Counted from the stretch's first letter, positions 33,841-42,343 are shown. The stretch is 58,099 nt of DNA from Paraburkholderia franconis (GCF_009362735.1 NZ_WHNP01000048.1:1-58099), one strand, 5' to 3'. Notes: generated by a model from the letters alone, not told the origin. Numbers and translations: made by a program.

Positions 33841-34791
33841 TCAACCCGGCGCGCGCAGATAGAACAGCAGCAGCGACAACGAAACCAGCGAGCCCAGTGT
33901 CGACAGCAGAATGGTCTGCGACGTGATCTGTGCCTCGCGCCGGTAGAACTCGGCGAGCATGTAGGGGCCCGTGCCCGTCGGCAGCGCGGCGAGCAGCACG
34001 GCCATATCGACGATGGGCGCGGGCAGCGAAAAGACACGCGCGGCGATCCACCATGCGAGCGCGGGCTGCGCGATCAGCTTGATGGCCGTCAGCACGAGCG
34101 ACGTGACGGACCCGGACGAGCCTTCCGCCGCCGGACGCTTCTCCGCGAGGAAGAGCCCAAGGCTCACCAGCGCGCAAGGACTCGCGGCGCCGCTCAACAG
34201 CTTGAGGAACGTCTCGGCGCTCTGCGGCAAGCTCACGCCCGCGCTCGCGACCAGCACGCCGACAATCGGCGACGCAATCAGCGGATTCTTCACGAGCCGC
34301 CACAGCACCTTCGCGCCGAGCTTGTGCGGCGTGCGCTCCGTCTGCAAGCCGGCTTCGATCAGCACGATCGCGAGCGCGAACAGCACGCATGCGACGAGGA
34401 TCGTGGCGATCGTCGTCGGCGTGAGACTCGCCTTGCCGAACGCGAGCAGCCCGAGCGGAAAGCCGATGTAGCCCGTATTCGGATACGACGCCGCGATCGC
34501 ATCGACGCTCGCATCCGCGAGATGCCGCCCGCTCGCAAGACGCGCGATCAGCACGACAACGAACACGCCCGCGCATGCAATCGAAAATGTTGCGATGAAC
34601 GCGGGCTGATCGAGCTGCCGCCACGTCGAATGCGCCATCGTGTCGAACAGCAGCGCGGGCAGCGCGAGCCACACGACGAAGCGGTTCAGTTCGGAAGCGG
34701 CTGCCGGGCCCAGCAGATTACGGCGGCGGCAAAAAAAGCCCGCGAAGATCAGCGCGAACACGGGCAGCAGGATTTCGAGCGTGGACAACAT
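33841..34791 (-). CDS. AEC-family (auxin efflux carrier) permease
   Basis: A 316-residue membrane protein from MLSTLEILLPVFALIFAGFF, with about ten hydrophobic segments in two halves. Polar break points are YPNTGYIGFPLGLLAFG and LPTGTGPYMLAEFY, the N-containing crossover typical of the family. Bacterial members export or import organic acids such as malate or malonate. An ATG at 34917 in the same frame would extend the N-terminus over the LysR gene and is not favoured. Divergently transcribed from the LysR gene, which is therefore its likely regulator. Confidence 0.82.
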   Translation of the reverse strand: MLSTLEILLPVFALIFAGFFCRRRNLLGPAAASELNRFVVWLALPALLFDTMAHSTWRQLDQPAFIATFSIACAGVFVVVLIARLASGRHLADASVDAIAASYPNTGYIGFPLGLLAFGKASLTPTTIATILVACVLFALAIVLIEAGLQTERTPHKLGAKVLWRLVKNPLIASPIVGVLVASAGVSLPQSAETFLKLLSGAASPCALVSLGLFLAEKRPAAEGSSGSVTSLVLTAIKLIAQPALAWWIAARVFSLPAPIVDMAVLLAALPTGTGPYMLAEFYRREAQITSQTILLSTLGSLVSLSLLLFYLRAPG

Positions 34792-34903
34792 GAAGAGTGA
34801 CGGCGCGCGGAAACGTGCGAAAGCGGAGACGTGCAAGCGTAAGCCGTTTACCCCGATACAATCCAATACTGATTGAAACCCTCGACGATACCTTTTCTGC
34901 ATC

Positions 34904-35863
34904 ATGCTCGACGTCAAGCCACTTCGCTATTTCGTCACGCTCGCGCAGACGCTGCACTTCGGCCGCGCGGCTGCCCGTCTCCATCTGTCGCAACCGCCGC
35001 TGAGCCGGCAACTGGCATCGCTGGAAGCGTCGCTCGGCGTGACGCTGATCGAGCGCAATCCGCGCAGCGTCACGCTGACGGCCGCGGGCGAGCGCTTTTA
35101 TGCCGACGCGAAAGCGATCCTCGCGTCGATCGAACAGGCCGCGAAGAATGCGCGCGCGGCGTCCGTCGGCGATATGGGTCAGTTGACCATCGGCTTCACG
35201 ATGTGCGCGGCGTACAGCGTGCTGCCCGCCTATGCGCGCGCCTATGGCAGCGCGCATCCCGACGTGACGCTCAATCTGCGTGAAGTCGTGTCGAACGATC
35301 TCGCGTCGCAGGTGCTCAACGCGCAAATCGATGCGGCGATCATGTTTCCGGGCGCGCCCGACAAAGGGCTCGACACGCGCACGATCTTCACCGAGCCGCT
35401 GTGCGTCGCGCTATCGCGCGATCATGCTCTCGCTCGCGCGCGGCATCTGAAGATCGCGCAGCTCGCGCGCGAGCCGTTCGTAATGGCGGCGGAAGCCGTT
35501 GCGCCAAGCCTGCGCGCGACCATCGTCGATCATTGCCTGCAAGGCGGCTTCACGCCCGATGTGCGCTTCGAAGTGCAGTTGCAGCAGACGGTGCTGAGTC
35601 TCGTCGACGAAGGCGTGGGCATCGCGCTCGTGCCCGAGTCGATGCGCAAGGCGCAGTTGCCGGGCGTGGTGTTCAAACCGCTCGCCGATGCGCCGACGAT
35701 TTCGCAGCTGCTCGTGTGGTCGCGGTCGAACCGCAATCCGTGTCTTGCGCGGTTTCTGGAGATGGCGGTCGAGCGGAAGGGAAGCGGAAAAGGAAGCGGA
35801 AAAAAACAACGGCGCGCGCCCGCGCGTTCGTGCGCGGACGCGGCGATGACGCGTTACAGATAA
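34904..35863 (+). CDS. LysR-family transcriptional regulator
   Basis: A 319-residue regulator. The N-terminal winged helix covers residues 1-65 (LRYFVTLAQTLHFGRAAARL, then LSQPPLSRQLASLEASLGV), and an effector domain of the BenM/CatM/CbbR-like type follows. The C-terminus is strongly basic (KGSGKGSGKKQRRAPARS), an unusual tail. The 112-base gap to the AEC permease gene on the other strand must contain both promoters. Its stop overlaps the end of the convergent cbtA gene by about ten bases. Confidence 0.87.
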   Translation: MLDVKPLRYFVTLAQTLHFGRAAARLHLSQPPLSRQLASLEASLGVTLIERNPRSVTLTAAGERFYADAKAILASIEQAAKNARAASVGDMGQLTIGFTMCAAYSVLPAYARAYGSAHPDVTLNLREVVSNDLASQVLNAQIDAAIMFPGAPDKGLDTRTIFTEPLCVALSRDHALARARHLKIAQLAREPFVMAAEAVAPSLRATIVDHCLQGGFTPDVRFEVQLQQTVLSLVDEGVGIALVPESMRKAQLPGVVFKPLADAPTISQLLVWSRSNRNPCLARFLEMAVERKGSGKGSGKKQRRAPARSCADAAMTRYR

Positions 35864-36609
35864 GCCGACTTGCGTGCCTCCGTGCCCGACGCGCGCGCGA
35901 TGCGTTCGCGGCGCTCGACCAGCGCGCCGAACAGCAGGCCGATGGTCGCCCACATGAGCGCCTGCATGCCGAGCGCCGTCATACGGAACTTCCACAGCAC
36001 GACGGCCGGGAACGCTTCGGGCACTTCGTTGACGGCCGGCAGCGCGATCTGGATCGCGGCGATGATCGCCACGAACGCGATGCCGCCGACGATCGACGCG
36101 TTCCATTGCCCGAGCCGCGGCAACAGATGCTTGCGGACTTTCATCGCGAACACCATCACGACGAGCGACGTGACGATCATCAGAAAGAAGAGCCCCGTGC
36201 GCATGCCGATCGTGTCGGGGTCGCCGACGGAAGGTGGATTCGCCGGATACTTGATGGTCGGCACGAGCACGACGGCGACGAACGCGCCGAGCGCGAGCCA
36301 GGCCGACAGCGCGCGCGCGCCGAGTCTGCCCACGCGGCCGTGCAGATACGCGAAGGTCAGCGCGAACAGCCCGCCGAACGCCATCCCATACGCGACGACG
36401 CCCGTCAGCAAGCCGAGGCCCGCCTGCGTGCCGCGGCTGACGAGTTCTTCTTCGTGCCCGTCGCCGTGATCGTGCGCCGCATGCATCTTTTCTTCGAGCG
36501 AGATCGCCGTATCGACCAGCGGCTCGCCCGCGACGCGCGCGAACGCGAACGTGAGCAGGCCCGCGACGATGCCTGCGAGCATCCCTCGCATCAACAGCTT
36601 CCCAACCAT
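35854..36609 (-). CDS. cbtA: CbtA, predicted cobalt transporter subunit
   Basis: A 251-residue membrane protein with about six helices and an external His/Asp/Glu-rich loop (MHAAHDHGDGHEEELV, residues about 42-57) likely to capture Co2+. Segments GLLTGVVAYGMAFGGLFALT and VVLVPTIKYPANPPSVGDP are CbtA signatures; the KYPxNPPxVGDP stretch is particularly diagnostic. SD GGGGAG is present. It lies 32 bases after cbtB, and both follow a cobalamin riboswitch, so cobalt uptake is shut down when B12 is plentiful. Confidence 0.9.
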   Translation of the reverse strand: MVGKLLMRGMLAGIVAGLLTFAFARVAGEPLVDTAISLEEKMHAAHDHGDGHEEELVSRGTQAGLGLLTGVVAYGMAFGGLFALTFAYLHGRVGRLGARALSAWLALGAFVAVVLVPTIKYPANPPSVGDPDTIGMRTGLFFLMIVTSLVVMVFAMKVRKHLLPRLGQWNASIVGGIAFVAIIAAIQIALPAVNEVPEAFPAVVLWKFRMTALGMQALMWATIGLLFGALVERRERIARASGTEARKSAYL

Positions 36610-36641
36610 GGTGATGACTCCCCTACGCGATCAGTGGCCGA

Positions 36642-36869
36642 TCAGTGGCAAGGAAAGCCGAGCAGATGGCGGCCGTCGTGCACGAACTCATGCACGTACA
36701 TGCCGGGGATCAGCGAAGTCGCGCCCTGTTCGGCGCCGATGAAATACAGCGCGAGCAGCAACAGCAGGCCGCCGAAGATCACCCACGGCAGCAGTTCGCG
36801 CAACGGGATCGGCGTGGGTTGAGCGGGCTGGACAGATTGACCGGCGTGGTCGAGAACGGCGTCGTTCAT
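36642..36869 (-). CDS. cbtB: CbtB, small cobalt transporter subunit
   Basis: A 75-residue protein with a single membrane helix (LLPWVIFGGLLLLLALYFIG). The C-terminal His motif YVHEFVHDGRHLLGFPCH is the hallmark of CbtB (HExxHDxRHxxxxPCH). An ATG at 36878 sits directly against the AAGGAG sequence, with no spacing, so the ATG at 36869, nine bases away, is the functional start. First gene of the cbtBA operon. Confidence 0.9.
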   Translation of the reverse strand: MNDAVLDHAGQSVQPAQPTPIPLRELLPWVIFGGLLLLLALYFIGAEQGATSLIPGMYVHEFVHDGRHLLGFPCH

Positions 36870-36919
36870 GACGGACATCTCCTTGGGGTTGCGCGCCCCG
36901 ATAGTCGATTGAGGATGAA

Positions 36920-37045
36920 GTCGAAGCTTGGGTCTGGCTTCCGGCTTGTGTACTGCATGACTGCGTACGCATTCACTACCGATTACAGTGGCGCGACCGC
37001 GCCGGGCTTGCACCGGCTTCCGCGCTTCGAGTGGCGTCTATTCTA
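36920..37045 (-). promoter_or_regulatory. cobalamin (B12) riboswitch
   Basis: On the minus strand, the order AAGCCGGTGCAAGCCCGGC, then GGTCGCGCCACTGTAATCGG, then GCCGGAAGCCAGACC reproduces the conserved core of cobalamin riboswitches: G-GTGCAA-GCCC, the GCCACTGTAA box, and AAGCCAGxxACC at the 3' end. It ends about 50 bases before cbtB. The approximate limits are given. High cobalamin should lower expression of the cobalt transporter. Confidence 0.9.
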
Positions 37046-37104
37046 CGCGCTAAACTCGCGCACGCTTGCTACTTTCTTCCCCGTTCCCTGGATAAGAGTC
37101 CGTC

Positions 37105-37716
37105 ATGCGCACACGCCTGTTGTTGATTAGCCACCCGGCGACGGCCGCACAGCCCAAAGGCGCATTCCCCGCCGACGAACCGCTCGACGCGCGCGCAATC
37201 ACCGAAGCGGCGCGATTTCGCGCGTCGAACGGCACTCTGCTGAACGCCGTCGATACCACGCTGAGCAGCCCCGCTGCGTGTGCGCTCGACACCGCTCGGG
37301 CACTCGGACTCGACGCCGCGATCGCGCCGGATCTGGCCGATATCGACTATGGCCGCTGGCGCGGCAAGCGCCTGAGCGAGCTTGCAGACGAAGAGCCCGA
37401 AGCGCTCGCGGCATGGACGCGCGTGCCGTCGGCGGCACTGCATGGCGGTGAATCGTTCGACGCGCTGATGCTGCGTGTGGGCTACTGGCTCGACGCGTTC
37501 GATTGCGAAGGCACCACACTCGCGATCACGCACGCGCCCGTGATCCGCGCGGCGCTGCTGCATGTGCTGCGCGCGCCATCCGATGCGTTTGCGCGGATCG
37601 AGATCGCGCCGCTTTCGATCATCGAATTGCAGCGCGGCGAGCGCGGCTGGACGTGGTGGCCCGCGCATCCCGAAGCGCCGCGCTCACAAGACTCATCACG
37701 TTCATCAGGCTCATAA
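37105..37716 (+). CDS. histidine-phosphatase-superfamily protein with altered RHG motif
   Basis: A 203-residue protein of the phosphoglycerate-mutase-like fold. Its N-terminus reads LLLISHPATA, so the usual R-H-G becomes S-H-P: the phospho-acceptor His is kept but the phosphate-binding Arg is gone. DIDYGRWRGKRLSEL matches the acidic loop of CobC-like enzymes, and the second His is in AITHAPVIRAAL. Its position next to cbtAB, divergent from the riboswitch, suggests a cobalamin-linked role, such as alpha-ribazole phosphatase (CobC). The motif change makes catalysis uncertain. Confidence 0.75.
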   Translation: MRTRLLLISHPATAAQPKGAFPADEPLDARAITEAARFRASNGTLLNAVDTTLSSPAACALDTARALGLDAAIAPDLADIDYGRWRGKRLSELADEEPEALAAWTRVPSAALHGGESFDALMLRVGYWLDAFDCEGTTLAITHAPVIRAALLHVLRAPSDAFARIEIAPLSIIELQRGERGWTWWPAHPEAPRSQDSSRSSGS

Positions 37717-38121
37717 GGCCGGGCACGACAACACCTGCTGCGCGTTGACGGTCGTGCCGGGCATGCCGTTCGTGGCGGGTGTGCCTTGCACCGGCATTGC
37801 GATCAGGCGCACGGCATCCGTACCCGCATTCGCGAGCACGTAGCGCTCGGGGCGGCCTTGCGGCTGCCAGTACGCGCGATAGACGCCGCCATCCGACGTC
37901 ACATGCAGCGTGCCGCGCACCGTCTTGCCGCCTGCGATGAAATCGACGGGCTCGCCGTCGCGCAACGCAAAGCCGCTCGCCGCCGCGACGCTCGATGCGC
38001 CCGACGCGGCCGCGCCGCCCTGTGCGCCCGACAGCACGCCGCAGGACGCATCGCCCGTCGCGGCGACTGACAGTTGAGCGACCGTCCATAGCGCGAGGGG
38101 CGCCATCGTTCTGAATGTCAT
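37711..38121 (-). CDS. small exported protein, unknown function
   Basis: A 136-residue protein with a signal peptide (MTFRTMAPLALWTVAQLSVAA). The mature part has a Gly/Ala/Ser-rich linker and a probable beta-rich domain (FALRDGEPVDFIAGGKTVRG, RAYWQPQGRPERYVLANAG). Two Cys (SCGVLS near the N-terminus and LSCPAL at the end) could form a disulfide. The longer frame to 38421 includes the 18-bp tandem repeat and is not credible. Overlaps the convergent phosphatase-like gene by six bases. Confidence 0.6.
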   Translation of the reverse strand: MTFRTMAPLALWTVAQLSVAATGDASCGVLSGAQGGAAASGASSVAAASGFALRDGEPVDFIAGGKTVRGTLHVTSDGGVYRAYWQPQGRPERYVLANAGTDAVRLIAMPVQGTPATNGMPGTTVNAQQVLSCPAL

Positions 38122-38447
38122 GAAGTGCCTCGTGTCGCCTGGGGCTTCAGGTTTATCTGGCTGGCTTGAGCATGAGTCTTGCGATCGCAGGTTTCGAGCT
38201 TGAAGTGCTGGACTTCGTTCCGGGAATCTGATCGGCGATCGGGCGTCATGCCTTTGCAAGGTCGTACCCAACATCTCGTGCCTGTATCGTCGCGTGTGCC
38301 TGTATCGTCGCGTGTGCCTGTATCGTCGCGTGTGCGTGAATCGCGCGTCATGCGTACGCGCGCGAATTTTGACCGCGTGGCACCGCGCTTTTTGACGTGC
38401 GATAACGGGCACGTCTTTCACAAGCGCTCACCGACAAGAGGCAACCG
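38122..38447. repeat. gap with perfect 18-bp triple tandem repeat
   Basis: CCTGTATCGTCGCGTGTG is repeated three times without change at 38281-38298, 38299-38316 and 38317-38334. A near-match lies in the following bases. No gene is supported in the 326-base gap. A repeat this exact is prone to slippage and could vary between strains. It lies between divergently transcribed small genes and could alter promoter spacing. Confidence 0.7.
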
Positions 38448-38666
38448 ATGGCTACGCTCGAAGCGTTTCGTACCGTGCTCGACGATGCACGCACGCCCGA
38501 GATCATCCGCAATCACATCATCGACTCGCTGCAATACGCGCTGCGCAATCACGGCCAGATCTTCACGTCCAGGGAAGTGGAATGGCTCGCGAAATGGGAT
38601 GACGCGCGCATTCCCCTCGCCGCGACGCGCGAGCTGCAAAAGCGCACGACGCAAAGCGCCGAATGA
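38448..38666 (+). CDS. small conserved-looking protein, unknown
   Basis: A 72-residue soluble, mainly helical protein (MATLEAFRTVLDDARTPEII, then NHGQIFTSREVEWLAKWDDA). SD AGAGGCAACC is present. Codon use follows the G/C-ending pattern of real genes. I recall no named family. It is monocistronic, followed by a 540-base gap. Confidence 0.6.
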   Translation: MATLEAFRTVLDDARTPEIIRNHIIDSLQYALRNHGQIFTSREVEWLAKWDDARIPLAATRELQKRTTQSAE

Positions 38667-39206
38667 GCCCATCCATCGCGTGCGCCGTGACCGCCTCTCG
38701 ATCCGTTTCGCCCGGCAGATACCGATATAACGAAGCCTGCGCTACACAGAGGCCTGCTTTTAGGGCATAATATGTGCATTGCAGTTTTCTGCCGGCATCG
38801 GCTGACACCTTCCTGATCGCAGCGCTTCAATGCTGTTGTTCAACGTCTTCATCGCGTTGCGCCAGGTTGCACGAATCGTTGAACCAATCGCGTTACATCA
38901 CAGCCGTTCAGCCACCGCAACAAAAACAGGCGGCAGGCGTCGGCGGTCCCCGTCACTCCGGCAACGCGCTACGCGCCGATACCAAACAGGGTGACATTCG
39001 TCATGCGTCGGGTGCCATCGCGGCATCAACGTAGTGTTCTCCATGGTTCCGCGTGTATCGCGGCTGCGTTCGAGCCAGCGCTTACGGCTCACGCCAACAT
39101 TTTTCCATTGCGGCGCGCTCATATTGCCGCGCCGCCGGCTGCCCCGCTCGCCGCGCATCGCTCGTTCATTGCGCGCGCCGGCAGCCCGCACGACAGGAGT
39201 ACGCAT
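38667..39206. other. 540-base gap with possible promoter and long leader
   Basis: The only structure seen is a hairpin candidate, GTTCAACG at about 38837 with CGTTGAAC about 40 bases later. The region reads as non-coding in all frames. A promoter-like pair lies at 38743-38771, which would make the leader of the 91-residue gene about 430 bases long. Confidence 0.4.
38743..38771 (+). promoter_or_regulatory. sigma-70-like promoter candidate
   Basis: TACACA (4 of 6 to TTGACA) and CATAAT (5 of 6 to TATAAT) are separated by 17 bases, in an AT-rich dip. It would read into the 91-residue gene and possibly infA. No operator is seen. Confidence 0.35.
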
Positions 39207-39482
39207 ATGGTCAAGACCTATAAGGGCTATGAAATTCATCCGCTCGTCTATCCGCGCCGCACGGCGAGCGGCGTGACCGATCGCAATTCGATCGACGGCG
39301 GCTACGACGCGTCGGTGCGCATCTGTCGCGTCGGCGCGAGTGCCGCCGACGAAGGCCGCGTGTTCCGTCTCGCGCAGTTCCGGCCGTTCGAAGGCGCGGG
39401 CAAGGCGCGCATGGCCTGCATGGAACATGCGGCGCAGGTGATCGACGGTCGGGTCGACGGGCAATCCGTTTCCGACCTCTGA
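39207..39482 (+). CDS. small conserved-looking protein upstream of infA
   Basis: A 91-residue protein starting MVKTYKGYEIHPLVYPR, with ASVRICRVGASAADEGRVF and a helical end (ARMACMEHAAQVIDGRVDG). The SD AGGAGTACGC fixes the start; longer frames begin inside non-coding DNA. It resembles small Burkholderia proteins sometimes found beside cold-shock genes, but I cannot name a domain. infA follows after 125 bases on the same strand. Confidence 0.65.
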   Translation: MVKTYKGYEIHPLVYPRRTASGVTDRNSIDGGYDASVRICRVGASAADEGRVFRLAQFRPFEGAGKARMACMEHAAQVIDGRVDGQSVSDL

Positions 39483-39607
39483 CGCCCGCGCGCCGCCCAA
39501 GGCGCGTTCCGCCTGCTTCACACGCATCACCGCGACAGCGTACGGGCTGCCGCGCAAGACACGCTGCGCGCCGCGCGGCGCCCTTCCCTCATCGACCAGG
39601 AGTTTGC

Positions 39608-39871
39608 ATGGCGAAAGAAAACCTCATTGAACTGGACGGCATTGTCGACGAAGTACTACCCGACAGCCGCTATCGCGTGACGCTGGATAACGGCGTCGTC
39701 GTGGGCGCGTATGCGTCGGGCCGCATGCGCAAGAATCACATCCGTATCCTCGCGGGCGACCGCGTGACGCTCGAGCTGTCGGTCTACGACCTGACCAAAG
39801 GGCGCATCAACTTCCGTCACAAGGACGAGCGCAGCAGCGCACCGCGTAGCGCGCCCATGCGCCGCCGCTGA
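39608..39871 (+). CDS. infA: translation initiation factor IF-1 (paralogue)
   Basis: An 87-residue S1/OB-fold protein with MAKENLIELDGIVDEVLPDSRY, the RNA-binding strand HIRILAGDRVTLELSVYDL and RINFRHKDE. The canonical infA product is 72 residues, so the 15-residue Ser/Arg/Pro tail (RSSAPRSAPMRRR) marks a second copy, as found in several Burkholderia genomes. It blocks the ribosomal A site during initiation. It is not within a ribosomal protein operon here, which supports an auxiliary, perhaps stress-related, copy. SD AGGAG. Confidence 0.92.
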   Translation: MAKENLIELDGIVDEVLPDSRYRVTLDNGVVVGAYASGRMRKNHIRILAGDRVTLELSVYDLTKGRINFRHKDERSSAPRSAPMRRR

Positions 39872-40036
39872 CGTCCTCACTCACCGTTTCCACCCTTACC
39901 ACGCGCGCCCGCGCCTGACACGGCCGGACGCTGACAACCTCTTGGCGCACGATGCATGCGCATGGTGCATCGGCGATGCGCCAGCAATGCGCTGCTAATA
40001 CAAGCGACGCATCGCGCGCAATCCATCCCGCCAACT

Positions 40037-40744
40037 TCACGTACGAAAGACAGCGCTCACATCGTCGCTCGCGCTCGTCTGCATGCGCGTCACGACGCGC
40101 TCTTCCAGTTCCGCGAGATGCACGCGCATCGCCTCGAGCGCCGCGGGCAGATCGCCGCTGTCGAGCGCTTCGACGAGCTGCGCGTGCTCATCGGCGGAAC
40201 AGGTCGTGCCCTTCGACGGATCGAAGAGCGCCTTGTACAACTCCGTCTTCGCAACGAGCTGCGCGACGAAGCCCTGCAACTCCGCGCCGCCCGCGATCTG
40301 CGTAAGCAGCACATGAAACTGCCCGGCAAGGCGCACCTGCTCGTCCACGCGCCCTTGCTTCAAGACCTTCTTCTCACTCGCGACATGCGCCTTCAGCAGT
40401 CGCCTGTCCTGCGCCGACAACGCACCGCATAGCGCCGTGACGATGCCCGCCTCGACGATCTGCCGCGCGCGGTAGACCTGCCGCACGTCGTCCTCCGACG
40501 GCGACGGCACGAACGCGCCGCGATTCGCTTCGAGCACCAGCTTGCCTTCGAACCCGAGCCGCGCGAGCACCTTGCGCAGCGCGCCACGCGTGCAGCCGAA
40601 CGCAGCGGCGAGATCACGCTCGACGAGTTGCGCGCCCGGACGCAGCCGCCCTTCGAGCAGCGCCTTCGTGATCGACGCGTAGATGCGTTCCTCGACGTTG
40701 TCGTCGTCGGCGGCGGGTGGCGGAGTTTTTGGGCGTGAGGCCAT
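40037..40744 (-). CDS. GntR-family regulator, FCD subfamily
   Basis: About 235 residues from MASRPKTPPPAADDDNVEER. The winged HTH covers residues 20-85 (YASITKALLEGRLRPGAQLVERDL with FGCTRGALRKVLARL). The helical FCD ligand domain follows (EDDVRQVYRARQIVEAGIVTAL; His/Asp metal ligands FHVLLTQIAGG). Divergently transcribed from an MFS gene. The perfect palindrome at 40901-40920 lies between them, so it most likely represses the transporter and itself. The frame extends to 40888 without an SD. Confidence 0.85.
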   Translation of the reverse strand: MASRPKTPPPAADDDNVEERIYASITKALLEGRLRPGAQLVERDLAAAFGCTRGALRKVLARLGFEGKLVLEANRGAFVPSPSEDDVRQVYRARQIVEAGIVTALCGALSAQDRRLLKAHVASEKKVLKQGRVDEQVRLAGQFHVLLTQIAGGAELQGFVAQLVAKTELYKALFDPSKGTTCSADEHAQLVEALDSGDLPAALEAMRVHLAELEERVVTRMQTSASDDVSAVFRT

Positions 40745-40900
40745 GGTGATGTGAGATGAACGGACGTAGCCAGGCAACGAACCGCGCAGACAGCGGCAGA
40801 AAAAAAGCGTATGAAGCGGCCGTATTGTAGCCACCGGCGCACGCGGCTGCATCTGGCATCGGACGATGCCGGCGCAAATACCGGCCATATCGGTTCACGG

Positions 40901-40937
40901 AAAAATGGTTAACCATTTTTGTTATTATGGTTGACCA
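40901..40937. promoter_or_regulatory. tandem GntR operators (TGGTTRACCA)
   Basis: AAAAATGGTTAACCATTTTT at 40901-40920 is a perfect 20-base palindrome. A second site, TGGTTGACCA, at 40928-40937 has its centre 22 bases away, about two helical turns. Both match the T-G-G-T-N2-A-C-C-A form used by FCD-type GntR proteins. They lie before the MFS start and overlap its likely -10 region (TATTAT at about 40923). Confidence 0.8.
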
Positions 40938-40966
40938 ATATTCCGTTTTTCTTGCAAGGCGCTCCA

Positions 40967-42229
40967 GTGAACCAGACTCCCGGCATCGACACCACGCAGA
41001 TCTCTCCTCCCGAGGCAGCCACCGGCCTATCGTGGAACGACGGCATCTGGCTTGCCGCGATCGTCGCGATCGGCCTCAATCTGCGCCCGCTGCTGACGTC
41101 GGTCAGTCCGTTGATGGCGACGATTCGCGCCGCCACGGGCCTGAGCTTTTCCGGCGCATCGCTTCTGACGAGCCTGCCTATGGTCGCGATGGGGATCGGT
41201 GCGCTCGGCGCAGGCATGCTCACGCGCGTCGTCGGCGAAATGCGCGGCGTCGCGCTGGGGCTGCTGGCCATTGCGCTCGCGTGCGGCGCGCGCGTTTCCG
41301 CATCGAGCGGCACGGCCTTGCTGACGACAGCGCTGTTCGCCGGCATCGGCGTCGCGGCCATTCAAGCGCTGCTGCCCGGCGTGATGAAGCAGCGCTTTCA
41401 TGCGCGCGTGCCGCTCGCGATGGGCCTGTTTTCCGCATCGATCATGGGCGGCGGCGGACTCGGCGCGAGCCTGAGCCCTTACATTGCGCGAGCCTTCGAT
41501 TCGTGGCACGCGGGCCTCGCCGCCTGGGCCGCGCCCGCCGCGCTCGCGTGCGCATGCTGGCTCGCGCTGCATCGCTCGGCGTCGTCGTCGGGCGGCGCTC
41601 GCGCTGTGCGGGCAGCGGACCCGCTGCCGCACGCGCCATCCATCGCGATGTGGCGCAAGCGCCGCGCGTGGTCACTCGGGCTGCACTTCGGCCTCGTCAA
41701 CGGCGGCTATACGACGCTCGTCGCGTGGCTGCCCGCGTACTACCAGCAGCGCGGCGCGAGCGTCGCGCACAGCGGCTCGCTGCTCGCGGCGATGACCGTC
41801 TTCCAGGCCGCGTCCGCGTTGCTGCTGCCGCTCGCCGCCTCGTCGTTCCGCGACCGCCGGCCGTGGCTCGTCGCGGGTCTGTCCGCGCAACTGCTCGGCA
41901 TCGTCGGCTTGCTCGCGTTTCCCGACGATGCGCCGCTCGCGTGGATCGCGATCGCTGGCGCGGGGCTCGGCGGAACCTTCTCGCTGACGCTCGTGACCGC
42001 CCTCGATCACGCCGACGACCACCGCATCGCCGGGCGGCTCGTCGCGTTCGTGCAGGGCATCGGCTTTATCGTCGCGGCGATTTCGCCCGTGATCGCGGGG
42101 CGTCTGCGCGATCTGACGGGCAGCTTCGCCGCCGCGTGGATCATGCTCGCGGCGTGCATCGCCGCGATGATCGCGTTGACCTTCGCGTTCTCGCCGCGCA
42201 GCTACGGGCGCTGGCTCGGGCCGCGATAG
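40967..42229 (+). CDS. MFS transporter, CynX/NimT family
   Basis: About 420 residues from GTG (VNQTPGIDTTQ). An ATG at 40919 in frame lies inside the operators and is disfavoured. Twelve hydrophobic segments, with the family start LAAIVAIGLNLRPLLTSVSPL and ALLPGVMKQRFHARVPLAMGLF. CynX-type carriers move anions such as cyanate or nitroimidazole-like compounds. The immediately downstream genes assimilate nitrate, so a nitrogen-related substrate is conceivable, but the GntR control suggests a separate unit. Confidence 0.82.
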   Translation: MNQTPGIDTTQISPPEAATGLSWNDGIWLAAIVAIGLNLRPLLTSVSPLMATIRAATGLSFSGASLLTSLPMVAMGIGALGAGMLTRVVGEMRGVALGLLAIALACGARVSASSGTALLTTALFAGIGVAAIQALLPGVMKQRFHARVPLAMGLFSASIMGGGGLGASLSPYIARAFDSWHAGLAAWAAPAALACACWLALHRSASSSGGARAVRAADPLPHAPSIAMWRKRRAWSLGLHFGLVNGGYTTLVAWLPAYYQQRGASVAHSGSLLAAMTVFQAASALLLPLAASSFRDRRPWLVAGLSAQLLGIVGLLAFPDDAPLAWIAIAGAGLGGTFSLTLVTALDHADDHRIAGRLVAFVQGIGFIVAAISPVIAGRLRDLTGSFAAAWIMLAACIAAMIALTFAFSPRSYGRWLGPR

Positions 42230-42328
42230 CGCTCCGCTTCGCGCGCAAAAACACAACGCCCACGCAACGCGATGCGCGCGCCGTCAGCGCGCCTTATCGC
42301 GCTAAATAAGTGCAGCGCGCCGCGTCGC

Positions 42329-42343
42329 GCACTGCTGCGGTGC
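42329..42343. promoter_or_regulatory. NtrC-binding site candidate
   Basis: GCACTGCTGCGGTGC matches the NtrC consensus GCACY-N5-GGTGC. It lies 68 bases upstream of the -24 element of the sigma-54 promoter, a normal enhancer distance. This implies nitrogen-limitation control of nirBD-nasA. Confidence 0.6.
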
